From Hyphomicrobium sp. CS1BSMeth3 (GTDB lineage: Bacteria > Pseudomonadota > Alphaproteobacteria > Rhizobiales > Hyphomicrobiaceae), in the NCBI RefSeq assembly GCF_900117415.1, contig NZ_FPEI01000006.1, positions 434,001-498,000 on the forward strand: DNA of 64,000 nucleotides, written 5' to 3'. Each line of letters starts with the position of its first letter. Position 1 is the stretch's first letter. Shown here in pieces: positions 35,399-44,156 of this stretch. The notes below the pieces were generated by a model. It worked only from the letters and a program-made list of their open reading frames with translations, did not search any database and was not told the origin of the DNA. A program made the position numbers and the translations under genes.

Positions 35399-36811
35399 AT
35401 GCCAAGTGTCTCCACCCCTCAGCAGGCCGAGGAGCTCAAAGGGCTCACGATGCGCTTTGCCGAGCATGTCGCCGGCCTGAAGTACGAGAACATCCCCGAC
35501 GACGTCGCGCACAAGGCGAAGCTGATCCTGCGCGATGGCGTCGGCAACGAGATTGCGGCATCGGCGATCAGCGAGCCCGCCAACAAGGTCATCGAGCTCG
35601 TGAAGGAGTGGGGCGGGGCGCCCCAGAGCACGATCATCGGTCACGGCATGAAGGTGCCGACGCCGAATGCCGCTCTGGTCAACGCCATGATGGGGCACGG
35701 CATCGAGCTCGACGACGCGCACGGCACGGGCTTGATCAAGGCCGGCTCGGTGCTCGTGCCGGCCGCCTTCGCCGTCGCTGAGATTTCGGGCGCATCGGGC
35801 AAGGATGTCGTGGCGGGTGTTGTCGCCGGCTATGATGTCGCCGTCCGCATTGCCAAGGCCATCAATCCCGGCCATCGCCAGCGCGGCTATCACACGACCG
35901 GCACTGTTTCGGCCATCGGCGCGGCGGCTATGAGCGCGAAGCTGCTCGGCGGCAATGCCGAGCAGATTGCGTGGGCGATCGGCCTTGCCTGCATGCAGTC
36001 GGCGGGCATCCAGTCCTATCTCGACGACCCCTGCATGGCGAAGCCGTTCAGCCCGGGCAAGTCGGCCTACAACGGCGTGCTTGCCGCCATCATGGCGAGC
36101 CGCGGATTCAGCGGTCCCAAGAAGGTGCTCGAGTCGCGTGAAGGCTTCCTCAATGCCTTCACCGACAGCGTCCGGCTTGACGACCTGCAGGACAATCTCG
36201 GCAAGCACTTCGCCATCATGGAAGTCGGCTTTAAGCCGCACGCCGCGTGCCGCTATGCGCATGGGCCGATCGATCTGGCGCAGGATGCTTATCGTCTCGA
36301 TGGCGTCCGTCTCGACAATGTTGATCGCGTCACCGTCCACATGAGCAAGCTCGCGATCCGCCAGGCCTCGAAGCCGGTCTGCACAAACCTCAACGCGGCG
36401 ATGGGCAGCACGCAGTTCAGCGTCGCGCTCTCGCTCGCATCGGGCGGCAATGGCCTCAAAGAATACTGGGACGGCTACAAGCAGTCCGATGTCCACTCGG
36501 GCATGAACAAGGTCGAGCTGCGCGAGGAGCCGGCCTATGGTCTCGGCGGCCGCCAGGCGCAGATCGACATCGCGCTCAAGGACGGGCGCAAGGTGACCCG
36601 CAGCTCGGAAGAGCCCAAGGGCGAGCCGAGCAATCCGCTCGCACCCGCCGAGCTCGAAGCCAAGTTCCTCGCCATGACCACGATGGTGATCGACGAGAAG
36701 CAGGCGCGGAAGGTCAGCGACCTCGTGATGTCGCTCGAGCGCCAGCCGAAGGCCGACGTGATCCCGCAGGCAACGGTGGTGGACAATGGCCCTTCGCTTC
36801 GCGCCGCGTGA
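35399..36811 (+). CDS. MmgE/PrpD family protein
   Basis: The 470-residue protein belongs to the MmgE/PrpD family, which includes 2-methylcitrate dehydratase, cis-aconitate decarboxylase and iminodisuccinate epimerase. Visible landmarks are the helical first domain with NAMMGHGIELDDAHGTG (about 95-111), RGYHTTGTVSAIGAAAMSAK (from 162) and KPHAACRYAHGPIDLA in the second domain. It is probably a cytoplasmic dehydratase, decarboxylase or epimerase of a di- or tricarboxylic acid. The next gene encodes PrpF, so an aconitate-like intermediate is likely. GGAG lies 9 bases upstream of the ATG. It overlaps the prpF-like gene by 26 bases. Confidence 0.88.
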   Translation: MPSVSTPQQAEELKGLTMRFAEHVAGLKYENIPDDVAHKAKLILRDGVGNEIAASAISEPANKVIELVKEWGGAPQSTIIGHGMKVPTPNAALVNAMMGHGIELDDAHGTGLIKAGSVLVPAAFAVAEISGASGKDVVAGVVAGYDVAVRIAKAINPGHRQRGYHTTGTVSAIGAAAMSAKLLGGNAEQIAWAIGLACMQSAGIQSYLDDPCMAKPFSPGKSAYNGVLAAIMASRGFSGPKKVLESREGFLNAFTDSVRLDDLQDNLGKHFAIMEVGFKPHAACRYAHGPIDLAQDAYRLDGVRLDNVDRVTVHMSKLAIRQASKPVCTNLNAAMGSTQFSVALSLASGGNGLKEYWDGYKQSDVHSGMNKVELREEPAYGLGGRQAQIDIALKDGRKVTRSSEEPKGEPSNPLAPAELEAKFLAMTTMVIDEKQARKVSDLVMSLERQPKADVIPQATVVDNGPSLRAA

Positions 36812-38021
36812 GCAATCAGCGCCCGCAGTAACGTCGCCCGCGCTCAGCGCGGGCGACAGCGAGCAGGTCGCAATTCCCTGTGCCTTCATGCGTGGGGGCT
36901 CGAGCCGGGGCGGCTTTTTCCTGGATGCGGATCTGCCGCCGATCGGACCGCAACGCGATGCCGTCCTGCTCGCTGCCTACGGCTCGCCCGACAGCCGGCA
37001 GATCGACGGCATCGGCGGCGCCGATCCGCTGACGAGCAAGGCGGCTGTCGTGAAGCGGTCGGAGCGGCCCGACGCCGATGTCGAGTATTCCTTCTATCAA
37101 GTCGGCATCGAGCAGCCCAAGGTGTCGATCGGCGGAAGCTGCGGCAACATGCTCGCTGCCGTCGGTCCGTTCGCCATTCGCCGCGGGCTCGTGCGGGCCG
37201 TAGAGCCGGAGACGACGGTTCGCATCTATACAACCAATACGAAGCAGGTCGTCACCGCGCGCATTCCCGTTCGCAATGGCGAGCCATCCTGTGAGGGCAC
37301 CTGCAGCATCGCGGGCGTGCCCGATCCTGGCGCGGCCATACGATTGGACTTCGGCGATTGCAGCGGCGCGGTTTCCGGCAAGTTGCTGCCGACCGGCAAT
37401 GCCCGCGACAGGATCACGATCGACGATAGAGAGATCGAGGTCTCCTTCATCGATGCAGCCACCTCCTTCGTCTATGTAAGGGCATCCGACATCGGAGGCA
37501 CGGGCACGGAGACGCCGGACGAGCTGCGCGGCAATGAGCTGCTGATGGGGCGGCTGGAAAAGGTGCGCGGGTGGGCGGCGGTCGTTCTCGGATTGGTATC
37601 CAAGCCCGAGCAGGCACGCATCGAAACGCCTAACATTCCGCGCGTCATCATGATCGCGCCGCCCTCTCCCTATCGCAGCGTGAGCGGCGCCGAGATCGCC
37701 GCATCCAATGTCGACATCTGCGTCCGACAGCTCGCCATGCAGCGGCCGCACAAGGCGCTCGCGGTGACCGGGGCCGTCTGCACGGCCGTCGCAAGTGCTG
37801 TTCCCGGCTCGATCGTCGCTGAAGCCATCGGCAAGCCGGTCACGGATGTTCGCTTGGGGCATCCGAGCGGTGTCCTGCGCGTTGCTTCGCGCACGAGACG
37901 CGATGCGAATGGTGGTATTGTCATCGAGAGCGCGGAGATCGAGAGAACAGCGCGGCTCATCATGGAAGGCTCGCTGTTCATTCGACGTCGCAAGATCGAT
38001 CAACTTGCCCAAACGGCATAA
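36786..38021 (+). CDS. PrpF-like aconitate-type isomerase
   Basis: The 411-residue protein has the PrpF/DUF453 twin-domain fold resembling diaminopimelate epimerase. CAFMRGGSSRGGFF (32-45) is the family start, and a lysine at 85 (GADPLTSKAA) and a cysteine at 119 (SIGGSCGNM) match in spacing the catalytic Lys and Cys described for PrpF. Family members shift double bonds in methylaconitate, 4-oxalomesaconate or related acids. It overlaps the MmgE/PrpD gene, so the two enzymes probably act on the same carbon skeleton. No aconitase (acnD) or citrate-synthase gene (prpC) is nearby, which argues against the ordinary methylcitrate cycle. Confidence 0.88.
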   Translation: MALRFAPREQSAPAVTSPALSAGDSEQVAIPCAFMRGGSSRGGFFLDADLPPIGPQRDAVLLAAYGSPDSRQIDGIGGADPLTSKAAVVKRSERPDADVEYSFYQVGIEQPKVSIGGSCGNMLAAVGPFAIRRGLVRAVEPETTVRIYTTNTKQVVTARIPVRNGEPSCEGTCSIAGVPDPGAAIRLDFGDCSGAVSGKLLPTGNARDRITIDDREIEVSFIDAATSFVYVRASDIGGTGTETPDELRGNELLMGRLEKVRGWAAVVLGLVSKPEQARIETPNIPRVIMIAPPSPYRSVSGAEIAASNVDICVRQLAMQRPHKALAVTGAVCTAVASAVPGSIVAEAIGKPVTDVRLGHPSGVLRVASRTRRDANGGIVIESAEIERTARLIMEGSLFIRRRKIDQLAQTA

Positions 38022-38032
38022 GGACGGCCGAA

Positions 38033-38839
38033 ATGAATACGAGGGAGCATCAGCGCGAATTCGCCCCACCGCCACGGAGCGCAAAGCCGCGCAAGCGCGG
38101 CCTGACCGCGGTGATCGACTATGGCCCGGACGGCTTCGGCTGGACGGGCGAGCGCGGCATTGCCGACATGCTCGATTGTGCGGCCGAGTACATCGACTTC
38201 GCCAAGATCTACGCGATGAATGCGCTGCTCATCCCAAAGCCGGTGATCCAGCGCATCATCAAGCTCTACCGCGACGCGGGCGTGCACTGCTACGCGGGCG
38301 GGATCCTCTTCGAGTACGCCTACCAGCGCAATGAAGTGGATCTCTATTGCGATCACGTGCGGAAGATCGGTCTCAACGCCGTGGAGATCTCCGAGAATTA
38401 CGTCACGCTCAACGACAACGAGCGGCTATCCTACATAGATCGCTTCCAGAGCTTGGGCCTGTCGGTCATCTACGAGTTCGGCCGCAAGAACCCCGAGCAG
38501 CCCCTGCGTGTCGACGATATCGAGGCCCTGATCACCGCGATGACCAATCGCGGTGTCGACCACGTCATCGTCGAGCAGTCCGAGATCGATATGGCTGCAA
38601 GCCGCGCGCCGGAGCAGCTCAAGGCGATCGCTGCAGCGCCCTGGTTCGAGCGCATTCTCATCGAGGCCGATCCCTATCGCTTCCCCAAGCAGCATGTGGG
38701 CCTGCTGCAGGACTTCGGCATCGACGTCAATCTGGCCAACATCGCGCCCGGCCAGGCCCTGCGTCTCGAGGGCTTGCGGCGCGGGATCGGTCGCGCTGTC
38801 GACTATTCGCTGCTCGCAAAAGAGGGAGCGAAAGCTTGA
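38033..38839 (+). CDS. ComA (phosphosulfolactate synthase)-like enzyme with altered active-site motifs
   Basis: The 268-residue protein follows the whole ComA barrel: VIDYG (27-31), YIDFAKI (53-59), YAGGILFEYAY (87-97), AVEIS (116-120), YEFGRK (147-152), DVNLANI (231-237) and LEGLRRG (245-251). ComA joins sulfite to phosphoenolpyruvate to make phosphosulfolactate in coenzyme M synthesis. As I recall the methanogen enzyme, several phosphate- and PEP-contacting spots differ here: DKG is DYG, FGWGT is IYAMN, EVGKK is EFGRK, and the basic IEGRESG-type loop is VEQSEID. A changed substrate, perhaps without phosphate, or reversed C-S cleavage is plausible but inferred. It lies 11 bases after the prpF-like gene. 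Confidence 0.8.
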   Translation: MNTREHQREFAPPPRSAKPRKRGLTAVIDYGPDGFGWTGERGIADMLDCAAEYIDFAKIYAMNALLIPKPVIQRIIKLYRDAGVHCYAGGILFEYAYQRNEVDLYCDHVRKIGLNAVEISENYVTLNDNERLSYIDRFQSLGLSVIYEFGRKNPEQPLRVDDIEALITAMTNRGVDHVIVEQSEIDMAASRAPEQLKAIAAAPWFERILIEADPYRFPKQHVGLLQDFGIDVNLANIAPGQALRLEGLRRGIGRAVDYSLLAKEGAKA

Positions 38840-39744
38840 TCGAATCCAATCAGACGGATTTGCGCGAGCTGCTGCCCGATCTGATCGCGCTCGGGTTCAG
38901 CGAATACGAGGCGCGGGCCTATCTCGCGCTCTATCAGCTTCAGCCGGCAACAGCTTACGAGGTCAGCAAGCTTGCGGGGCTTCCCAAGGCCAACGCTTAT
39001 ACCGTGCTGGACAGCCTCAGCAAGAAAGAGGCGGCGCAGCCGATTTCCGAGAGCCCGGTGCGCTATGTTGCGGTCACGCCCGACGTCCTGTTCGAGCGCA
39101 TTTCCAGCGCGACCGCGAGGCGCTGCGCCAAGCTGATCAAGGCCATTCCGGTCGCGGCCCAGGCCGACGAGCGTGGCTACGTCTGGTCGATTTCCGGTGG
39201 TGATGCGATCAGCACGAAGATCGAGTCGATGATCGATGGTGCCGGCTCGCACATCTGGATCAAGGCTGCCGAGCAGAACATCATGCCTTACCGCGACGCG
39301 CTCGAACGAGCCGCGGAGCGGGGCGTCGAAGTGTTGATCATTCTGTTTGGTACGCAACTCGAGAAATTCCAGTTCGGCGGCAAATCGCGCACCTATCTGC
39401 ACGAAGGCAACGGCATTCCGGTCGGCATCGCTCACAAGCTGGTGACGATCACCGTCGACTTCGAGGAGGCGCTGGTCGCCGAAATCGAGAACCATCCGCA
39501 CGGCGCGTACACGCGCAATCGACCGATCGTCAATCTGGCCGAGTCCCTCATCCGACACGAGGTCTACTTCGCCGAGATCTTCGAGATGTTCGGCCAGCCG
39601 ATTCAGAAGACCTTCGGCACGGCCTTGATGGATCTGCGCCGCAAGTATCTTCCGCCAGCCCAAGCAGATGCGCTCGAGAGGCTGCTTGGCCTCACGTCGG
39701 ACACAAAAACCCCGGGCAAGAAGGGCAAGGAAAAGATCACATGA
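38836..39744 (+). CDS. TrmB family transcriptional regulator
   Basis: The 302-residue protein has an N-terminal TrmB winged helix (about 15-90) with LGFSEYEARAYLALYQLQPA, TAYEVSKLAGLPKANAY and TVLDSLSKK, and a C-terminal domain (about 110-270) resembling the PLD-like effector domain of sugar-sensing TrmB proteins. No ATG or GTG fits; the start is a TTG at 38836, whose TTGA overlaps the stop of the ComA-like gene, with GAGGGAG upstream. TrmB proteins are common in archaea and sparse in alphaproteobacteria. Placed inside the operon, it probably controls that operon. Confidence 0.85.
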   Translation: MIESNQTDLRELLPDLIALGFSEYEARAYLALYQLQPATAYEVSKLAGLPKANAYTVLDSLSKKEAAQPISESPVRYVAVTPDVLFERISSATARRCAKLIKAIPVAAQADERGYVWSISGGDAISTKIESMIDGAGSHIWIKAAEQNIMPYRDALERAAERGVEVLIILFGTQLEKFQFGGKSRTYLHEGNGIPVGIAHKLVTITVDFEEALVAEIENHPHGAYTRNRPIVNLAESLIRHEVYFAEIFEMFGQPIQKTFGTALMDLRRKYLPPAQADALERLLGLTSDTKTPGKKGKEKIT

Positions 39745-41255
39745 GTACCGACGAGCTGGAATACGACGTCATCGTAGTGGGGGCTGGCAATGCGGCTGCG
39801 TGTGCTGCGATCTCGGCGCGCAACAACGGCGCCAGCGTGCTCATACTGGAGGCAGCCCCCGAAGCTGAGCGCGGCGGCAACTCCACCTATACTGCCGGCG
39901 CCATGCGCTACACTTTCGATGGCGTCGATGACGTTCTGTCCCTGGTCCCTGATGTCGACGCCGACACGCTCGCATTGACCGACTTCGGCAGCTACACCGT
40001 CGACCAGTTCTTCGACGACATGTTCCGTGTCACGCAGTACCGCACGGACCCCGTGCTGTGCGAGCTGCTGGTGAGGAACAGCCTCCCGACACTTCAATGG
40101 ATGCGCAAGCAGGGCGTTCGCTTCCAGACGAGCCACGGCCGCCAGGCTTACAAGGTCAATGGGCGCTTCCAGTTCTGGGGCGGCCTCAGCGTCGAGGTAT
40201 GGGGTGGTGGCCCCGGTCTCGTCGATATGCTGCTGAGTTCCGCTGAGCGGAAGGGCGTGCAGATCCTCTACGAGACGGCGGCGGTGTCGCTCATCAAGGA
40301 CAACGACGGCGTCCATGGCGTGCACGTCAGCCACCGCGGCCGGGAGCGCGACCTCTACTGCAGAGCCGTGGTGCTCGCCTGTGGGGGCTTCGAATCCAAT
40401 GCGGAGATGCGGGCGCGCTATCTCGGCCCGAACTGGGATCTCGCCAAGGTGCGCGGCACGCGCTTCAACACCGGGGGCGGCATCAAGATGGCGCTCGACG
40501 TCGGCGCCATGGCCTGCGGACATTGGTCGGGGGCCCACGCCGTCGGCTGGGATCAGAATGCGCCGACGTTCGGCGATCTGGCTGTCGGCGACGCATTCCA
40601 GAAGCACAGCTATCCGTTCGGCATCATGATCAATGCGCGCGGCGAGCGCTTCGTCGACGAAGGCGCCGACTTCCGTAATTACACCTATGCGAAATACGGG
40701 AGTGCCATCCTGGCTCAGCCGGGGCAGTTTGCTTGGCAGGTGTTCGACAGCAAGGTCATCCCCATGCTCCGGGACGAGTACCGCATACGGCAGATCACCA
40801 AGGTCTCTTCCGATACGCTGGAGGGGCTTGTCGATCAGATGGAGGGCGTCGACCGCGATGGTTTTCTGCGCACGATTGCCGAGTTCAACGCGGCAGTGAA
40901 AAAGGACGTCCCGTTCAATCCGAATATCAAGGACGGCCGCGCTGCTGAAGGCGTTGCGCCGCGCAAGTCGAACTGGGCCAACACGATCGATGCAGGTCCC
41001 TTCGAAGCCTATGCCGTGACGTGCGGTGTGACTTTCACATTCGGCGGCGTGAAGATCGGCCCCGACGGCCAGGTGCATGACACGGCCGATCAGCCGATCC
41101 CCGGCCTCTTCGCGGCGGGCGAAATGGTCGGCGGCCTCTTCTTTCACAACTATCCCGGCGGCACCGGCCTCACGTCGGGCGCGGTGTTCGGCAAGATCGC
41201 AGGTGAAGGCGCTGCGGCCGCAGCCGCTGTGAACAAGAGCCGCTCAGCGGCCTGA
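39741..41255 (+). CDS. FAD-dependent dehydrogenase, TcuA/fumarate-reductase flavoprotein type
   Basis: The 504-residue flavoprotein has an N-terminal FAD-binding motif VVGAGNAAACAAISARNNGA (13-32), GGNSTYTAGAMRYTF, a capping domain, and a C-terminal FAD segment PIPGLFAAGEMVGGLFFHNY with GGTGLTSGAVFG. It most resembles tricarballylate dehydrogenase TcuA, which makes cis-aconitate, but the wider family also includes fumarate and urocanate reductases and ketosteroid dehydrogenases. In this operon it could introduce the double bond that the PrpF-like protein then moves. Its electron-transfer partner (TcuB) is not present. The start overlaps the TrmB stop by four bases. Confidence 0.85.
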   Translation: MSTDELEYDVIVVGAGNAAACAAISARNNGASVLILEAAPEAERGGNSTYTAGAMRYTFDGVDDVLSLVPDVDADTLALTDFGSYTVDQFFDDMFRVTQYRTDPVLCELLVRNSLPTLQWMRKQGVRFQTSHGRQAYKVNGRFQFWGGLSVEVWGGGPGLVDMLLSSAERKGVQILYETAAVSLIKDNDGVHGVHVSHRGRERDLYCRAVVLACGGFESNAEMRARYLGPNWDLAKVRGTRFNTGGGIKMALDVGAMACGHWSGAHAVGWDQNAPTFGDLAVGDAFQKHSYPFGIMINARGERFVDEGADFRNYTYAKYGSAILAQPGQFAWQVFDSKVIPMLRDEYRIRQITKVSSDTLEGLVDQMEGVDRDGFLRTIAEFNAAVKKDVPFNPNIKDGRAAEGVAPRKSNWANTIDAGPFEAYAVTCGVTFTFGGVKIGPDGQVHDTADQPIPGLFAAGEMVGGLFFHNYPGGTGLTSGAVFGKIAGEGAAAAAAVNKSRSAA

Positions 41256-41284
41256 AATTGGCACTCATCTAGGGAAGAAGCACC

Positions 41285-42277
41285 ATGAGCCTCAAAGGAT
41301 TCGGTTGGTTGAAGTGGAGCGCATTGGCGGCGATGGTCGCCGTCGGTGGCACGCTCGCGCACGCGACGACGGGATCGATGTCGATCCGAGTTGGACTGCA
41401 GTCTGTTCCGCCGGACGAAGTCTACACGGCGAAGGACTGGGGCGCCCGCTACAAGCTGAAGGTGGAGCACGGATCCTTCAGCTCCGGCGCCGACATTCTC
41501 AAGGCCTTCATCGCCGGGCGCGTGGACATCGGCAACGGCGGATCTGGTCGCCTCGTCACGATGGCCGCGCAGCAGCCGGAGCTCTTCTACATCGTCGCGG
41601 CCAACCAGTACGGCGGTGATCGCTACGGCGTCATGGTCGCCAAGGATTCGCCGATCAAGACGGTGCAGGAGCTCAAGGGCAAGAAGGTCGGCGCGGTGAC
41701 CGGCTCGGGCACCTACAGCACCTTTCGCGTCTATCTCGACAACAATGGCCTCAAGGAAAGCGATTTCCAGATCGTCAACATGAAGGTCGAGGATCTGCGC
41801 GCAGCCGTGCAGCAGGGTATCATCGATGGTGCAGTGGCCTGGGAACCTCATGTCGCGATCGCGGAGACCATGGGCGTGGTCAGGCGCATTCAGTCGATGG
41901 CCGGCGTGAACGACAGCCCGAACTTCGTCCTCGTCAATCGCAAGTTCGCCGACGCCAATCCGGAGGCTGTTGCTCGCTACATCGCCACCCTGATCGATCT
42001 CGGGGAGCTGATCAGCAGCAATCCGCAGGAGGCCGCGAAGCTGGCCGCCGGCCAAATCAGCAAGAAGGGCGTCTCCATCAATCCCAAGGCGCTCGAGCTC
42101 TCATTTACGCGGATCAAGATGGATCCGAAGGTGACCGATGCGCTGCTGGCCGAGCTCATTCCGGTGGCGGAGTCCATGAAGGGCGCCAGTAAGATCGGTG
42201 CTGTTCCGGATTTCAAGAAGCTCGTGCGCATGGACTTCTACGAGCAGGCCGTCAAACTGAGGCAGGCATCCCGCTAG
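41285..42277 (+). CDS. ABC transporter binding protein, SsuA/TauA/NMT1 type
   Basis: The 330-residue protein has a signal peptide (about 1-28, ...GGTLAHAT) and a type II binding fold with SSGADILKAFIAGRVDIGNG and GKKVGAVTGSGTYSTFRVYL. Relatives bind sulfonates, taurine, nitrate, phthalate or thiamine precursors. The ligand should be the substrate of the operon's enzymes. The stop codon TAG is itself part of a CTAGTGT palindromic repeat that fills the gap to the permease gene. GGGAAG precedes the ATG. Confidence 0.87.
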   Translation: MSLKGFGWLKWSALAAMVAVGGTLAHATTGSMSIRVGLQSVPPDEVYTAKDWGARYKLKVEHGSFSSGADILKAFIAGRVDIGNGGSGRLVTMAAQQPELFYIVAANQYGGDRYGVMVAKDSPIKTVQELKGKKVGAVTGSGTYSTFRVYLDNNGLKESDFQIVNMKVEDLRAAVQQGIIDGAVAWEPHVAIAETMGVVRRIQSMAGVNDSPNFVLVNRKFADANPEAVARYIATLIDLGELISSNPQEAAKLAAGQISKKGVSINPKALELSFTRIKMDPKVTDALLAELIPVAESMKGASKIGAVPDFKKLVRMDFYEQAVKLRQASR

Positions 42278-42351
42278 TGTCCCGATTCCGAAGTTCGCCA
42301 CACCTCGATGCTGGTGTTGCGAGCGAACTTCGGAATCAAAAGGGACACTAG
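42274..42351. repeat. CTAGTGTCCC palindromic repeat, copy next to the binding-protein stop codon
   Basis: CTAGTGTCCC plus GATTCCGAAGTTCGC on the left pair with GCGAACTTCGGAATC and GGGACACTAG on the right, with four extra bases (aaaa) between the two right-hand blocks. This makes a 78-base palindromic element with a 24-base centre. The TAG of the left end is the stop codon of the binding-protein gene. Confidence 0.75.
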
Positions 42352-42366
42352 AAATCATCCACTTGC

Positions 42367-42440
42367 CAGTGTGATTCAGATCGAGAAATTCGCTCTATAC
42401 CGTGCCCGAGATGTGGCGAATTTCTCGATCATCACACTAG
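42367..42440. repeat. CTAGTGTGAT palindromic repeat, second element
   Basis: CAGTGTGATTCAGATCGAGA and following AATTCGC pair with GCGAATTTCTCGATCATCACACTAG, again an imperfect palindrome of about 74 bases ending in ACACTAG. It follows the first element by 15 bases. The outer ends and the ...TTCGC inner ends resemble the neighbouring element, but the middle differs, so they look like two members of one family. Confidence 0.7.
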
Positions 42441-42462
42441 GGTGCCTTGAGGTCCTAGAACC

Positions 42463-43320
42463 GTGACAGCGAGCAGAACTGCGGGCGTCCCGCGCCAGAA
42501 GGGCGGGCCATCTGCCTCACCGAGCCAGATCGTCGCGTTTGTGACGTTCATGCTCCCGATTGGCGCCCTGCTTCTCTTTTGGGAAGGCGTGGTCCGGTTT
42601 GGCCTGGCGGATGCGACCATCCTGCCCGCACCATCGATGATCGTGGTGCGCGCATGGGAGCTTCTGAACCCAGCCAAGGCCGAGCGAAGCCTGCTGCTCG
42701 TGCACATTGGCGTGAGCTTGTGGAGGGCACTTGCGGCGTTCGTGCTCGCCTGTCTCGTGGCCATTCCGCTCGGCTTCGTGCTTGGTCTCAGCACGGGGAC
42801 CTATCGCGCGCTGTCTCCCTTGCTCAGTCTCCTGCTGCCGTTGCCGGCCGTCGCCTGGACGCCGATCTTTCTCGTTGCTTTCGGACAAGGCGATCTGACA
42901 ATCATCGGCGTCTGCTTCCTCGGCGCGTTCTTCCCAGTGCTCTACAGCACCATCCAGGGCGTGCGTGGCATCGGCGTCCACGCGATCTGGGTCGTGCAGA
43001 GCATGGGCGCTGGACCGCTGGACCTCTTCAGGCGCGTGCTTCTGCCCGGTGCGCTTCCAGCGCTCATCTCCGGTCTCAAGCTCGGCATGGCTCATTCCTG
43101 GCGTACGCTCGTTGCGGCTGAGATGCTTGCCGCGCTGAGCTATGGCCTCGGCTACATGATCTTTGCCGCGCGCTCCTACATGGACGTCTCGACCATGTTC
43201 GTTGGCATCGTGTGCCTGGCGGTCATTGGGCTGCTCATCGAGCACGTGATCTTCGGCACGCTGGAAAAAATGACAGTGGCGCGCTGGCACAGCAGCGGCA
43301 AGGTCAGGGGGACGCGATGA
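42463..43320 (+). CDS. ABC transporter permease, SsuC/TauC type (first)
   Basis: The 285-residue permease has about six helices and the EAA loop near QSMGAGPLDLFRRVLLPGALPALISGLKLG, as in SsuC/TauC. It starts at GTG with GAGGT nine bases upstream. Its stop overlaps the second permease gene by four bases. Two different permeases instead of the usual homodimer suggest a heterodimeric channel. Confidence 0.88.
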   Translation: MTASRTAGVPRQKGGPSASPSQIVAFVTFMLPIGALLLFWEGVVRFGLADATILPAPSMIVVRAWELLNPAKAERSLLLVHIGVSLWRALAAFVLACLVAIPLGFVLGLSTGTYRALSPLLSLLLPLPAVAWTPIFLVAFGQGDLTIIGVCFLGAFFPVLYSTIQGVRGIGVHAIWVVQSMGAGPLDLFRRVLLPGALPALISGLKLGMAHSWRTLVAAEMLAALSYGLGYMIFAARSYMDVSTMFVGIVCLAVIGLLIEHVIFGTLEKMTVARWHSSGKVRGTR

Positions 43321-44156
43321 GTGCTGCCGACCTTGCTGGCGCGAAGCCGCTCTCCGGAGAGCGCGCGGGCGCGCTTCTGCGCAACATCATCACGCGCTCC
43401 GGCGTCATCGTGACCTTGCTGATGCTGTGGGAAGTCGCCGCGCGACTTGGCTGGATCAACACGTTTCTGTTTCCGGCGCCGTCCAACATCGCAGCGACCA
43501 TCTGGACGCAATCGGGGCCGGACGGCAGTCCGCCCTATGCGATGCCGATGCACGTGCTGCGCAGCATGATCCGGCTTCTGGCCGGCATAGCGCTGGCCGT
43601 TGTCATCGGCACGGTATTGGGCGTTCTGATCGGCATGACGCGCTGGGCGCGTATGCTATTCCAGCCGCTCATCAGCATTTTCATGCCCGTACCGACGCTC
43701 GCATGGACACCGGTTCTTCTGCTGCTCACGGGCATCGATGACCGCACAACCATCATCGTCGTCTTCATCGCCGCGGTCTTCGAGGTGATCTACACGATCG
43801 TCGCCGGCATCGAGATGATGAACGTGAAGCTGTTCTGGGTTGCCCGCTCGATGGGCGCCTCGCGGCTGCAGATCTTCTTCCGCGTGATCATTCCGGCGAT
43901 CTTTCCTTACCTGATCACCGGCATGCGCCTCGGCACCGGCTATGCCTGGCGCGCCTTGATCGCTGCCGAAATGCTGGCGGCGAGCTCGTTCGGCCTCGGC
44001 TTCATGATCTACGATGCGTCGGAGTATATGAGCACGAACGTGATCTATGCAGGGATCATTCTCATCGCCGTGCTCGGCTATCTGCTCGAAAATGTTCTGA
44101 TCGGCCGTCTCGAGGCCGCAACAACCGAAAAATGGGGAATCCAAAGTGAGCGCTGA
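43317..44156 (+). CDS. ABC transporter permease, SsuC/TauC type (second)
   Basis: The 279-residue permease has LLMLWEVAARLGWINTFLFP at the start and the EAA loop ARSMGASRLQIFFRVIIPAIFPYLITGMRLG. It is homologous to the preceding permease and partners it. It overlaps the ATPase gene by 11 bases. Confidence 0.88.
   Translation: MSAADLAGAKPLSGERAGALLRNIITRSGVIVTLLMLWEVAARLGWINTFLFPAPSNIAATIWTQSGPDGSPPYAMPMHVLRSMIRLLAGIALAVVIGTVLGVLIGMTRWARMLFQPLISIFMPVPTLAWTPVLLLLTGIDDRTTIIVVFIAAVFEVIYTIVAGIEMMNVKLFWVARSMGASRLQIFFRVIIPAIFPYLITGMRLGTGYAWRALIAAEMLAASSFGLGFMIYDASEYMSTNVIYAGIILIAVLGYLLENVLIGRLEAATTEKWGIQSER

Noticed and set aside
35399-38021. Methylcitrate cycle (prp) cluster.
   Set aside because: Only PrpD-type and PrpF-type genes are present; prpB, prpC and acnD are absent and the rest of the operon does not fit propionate use.
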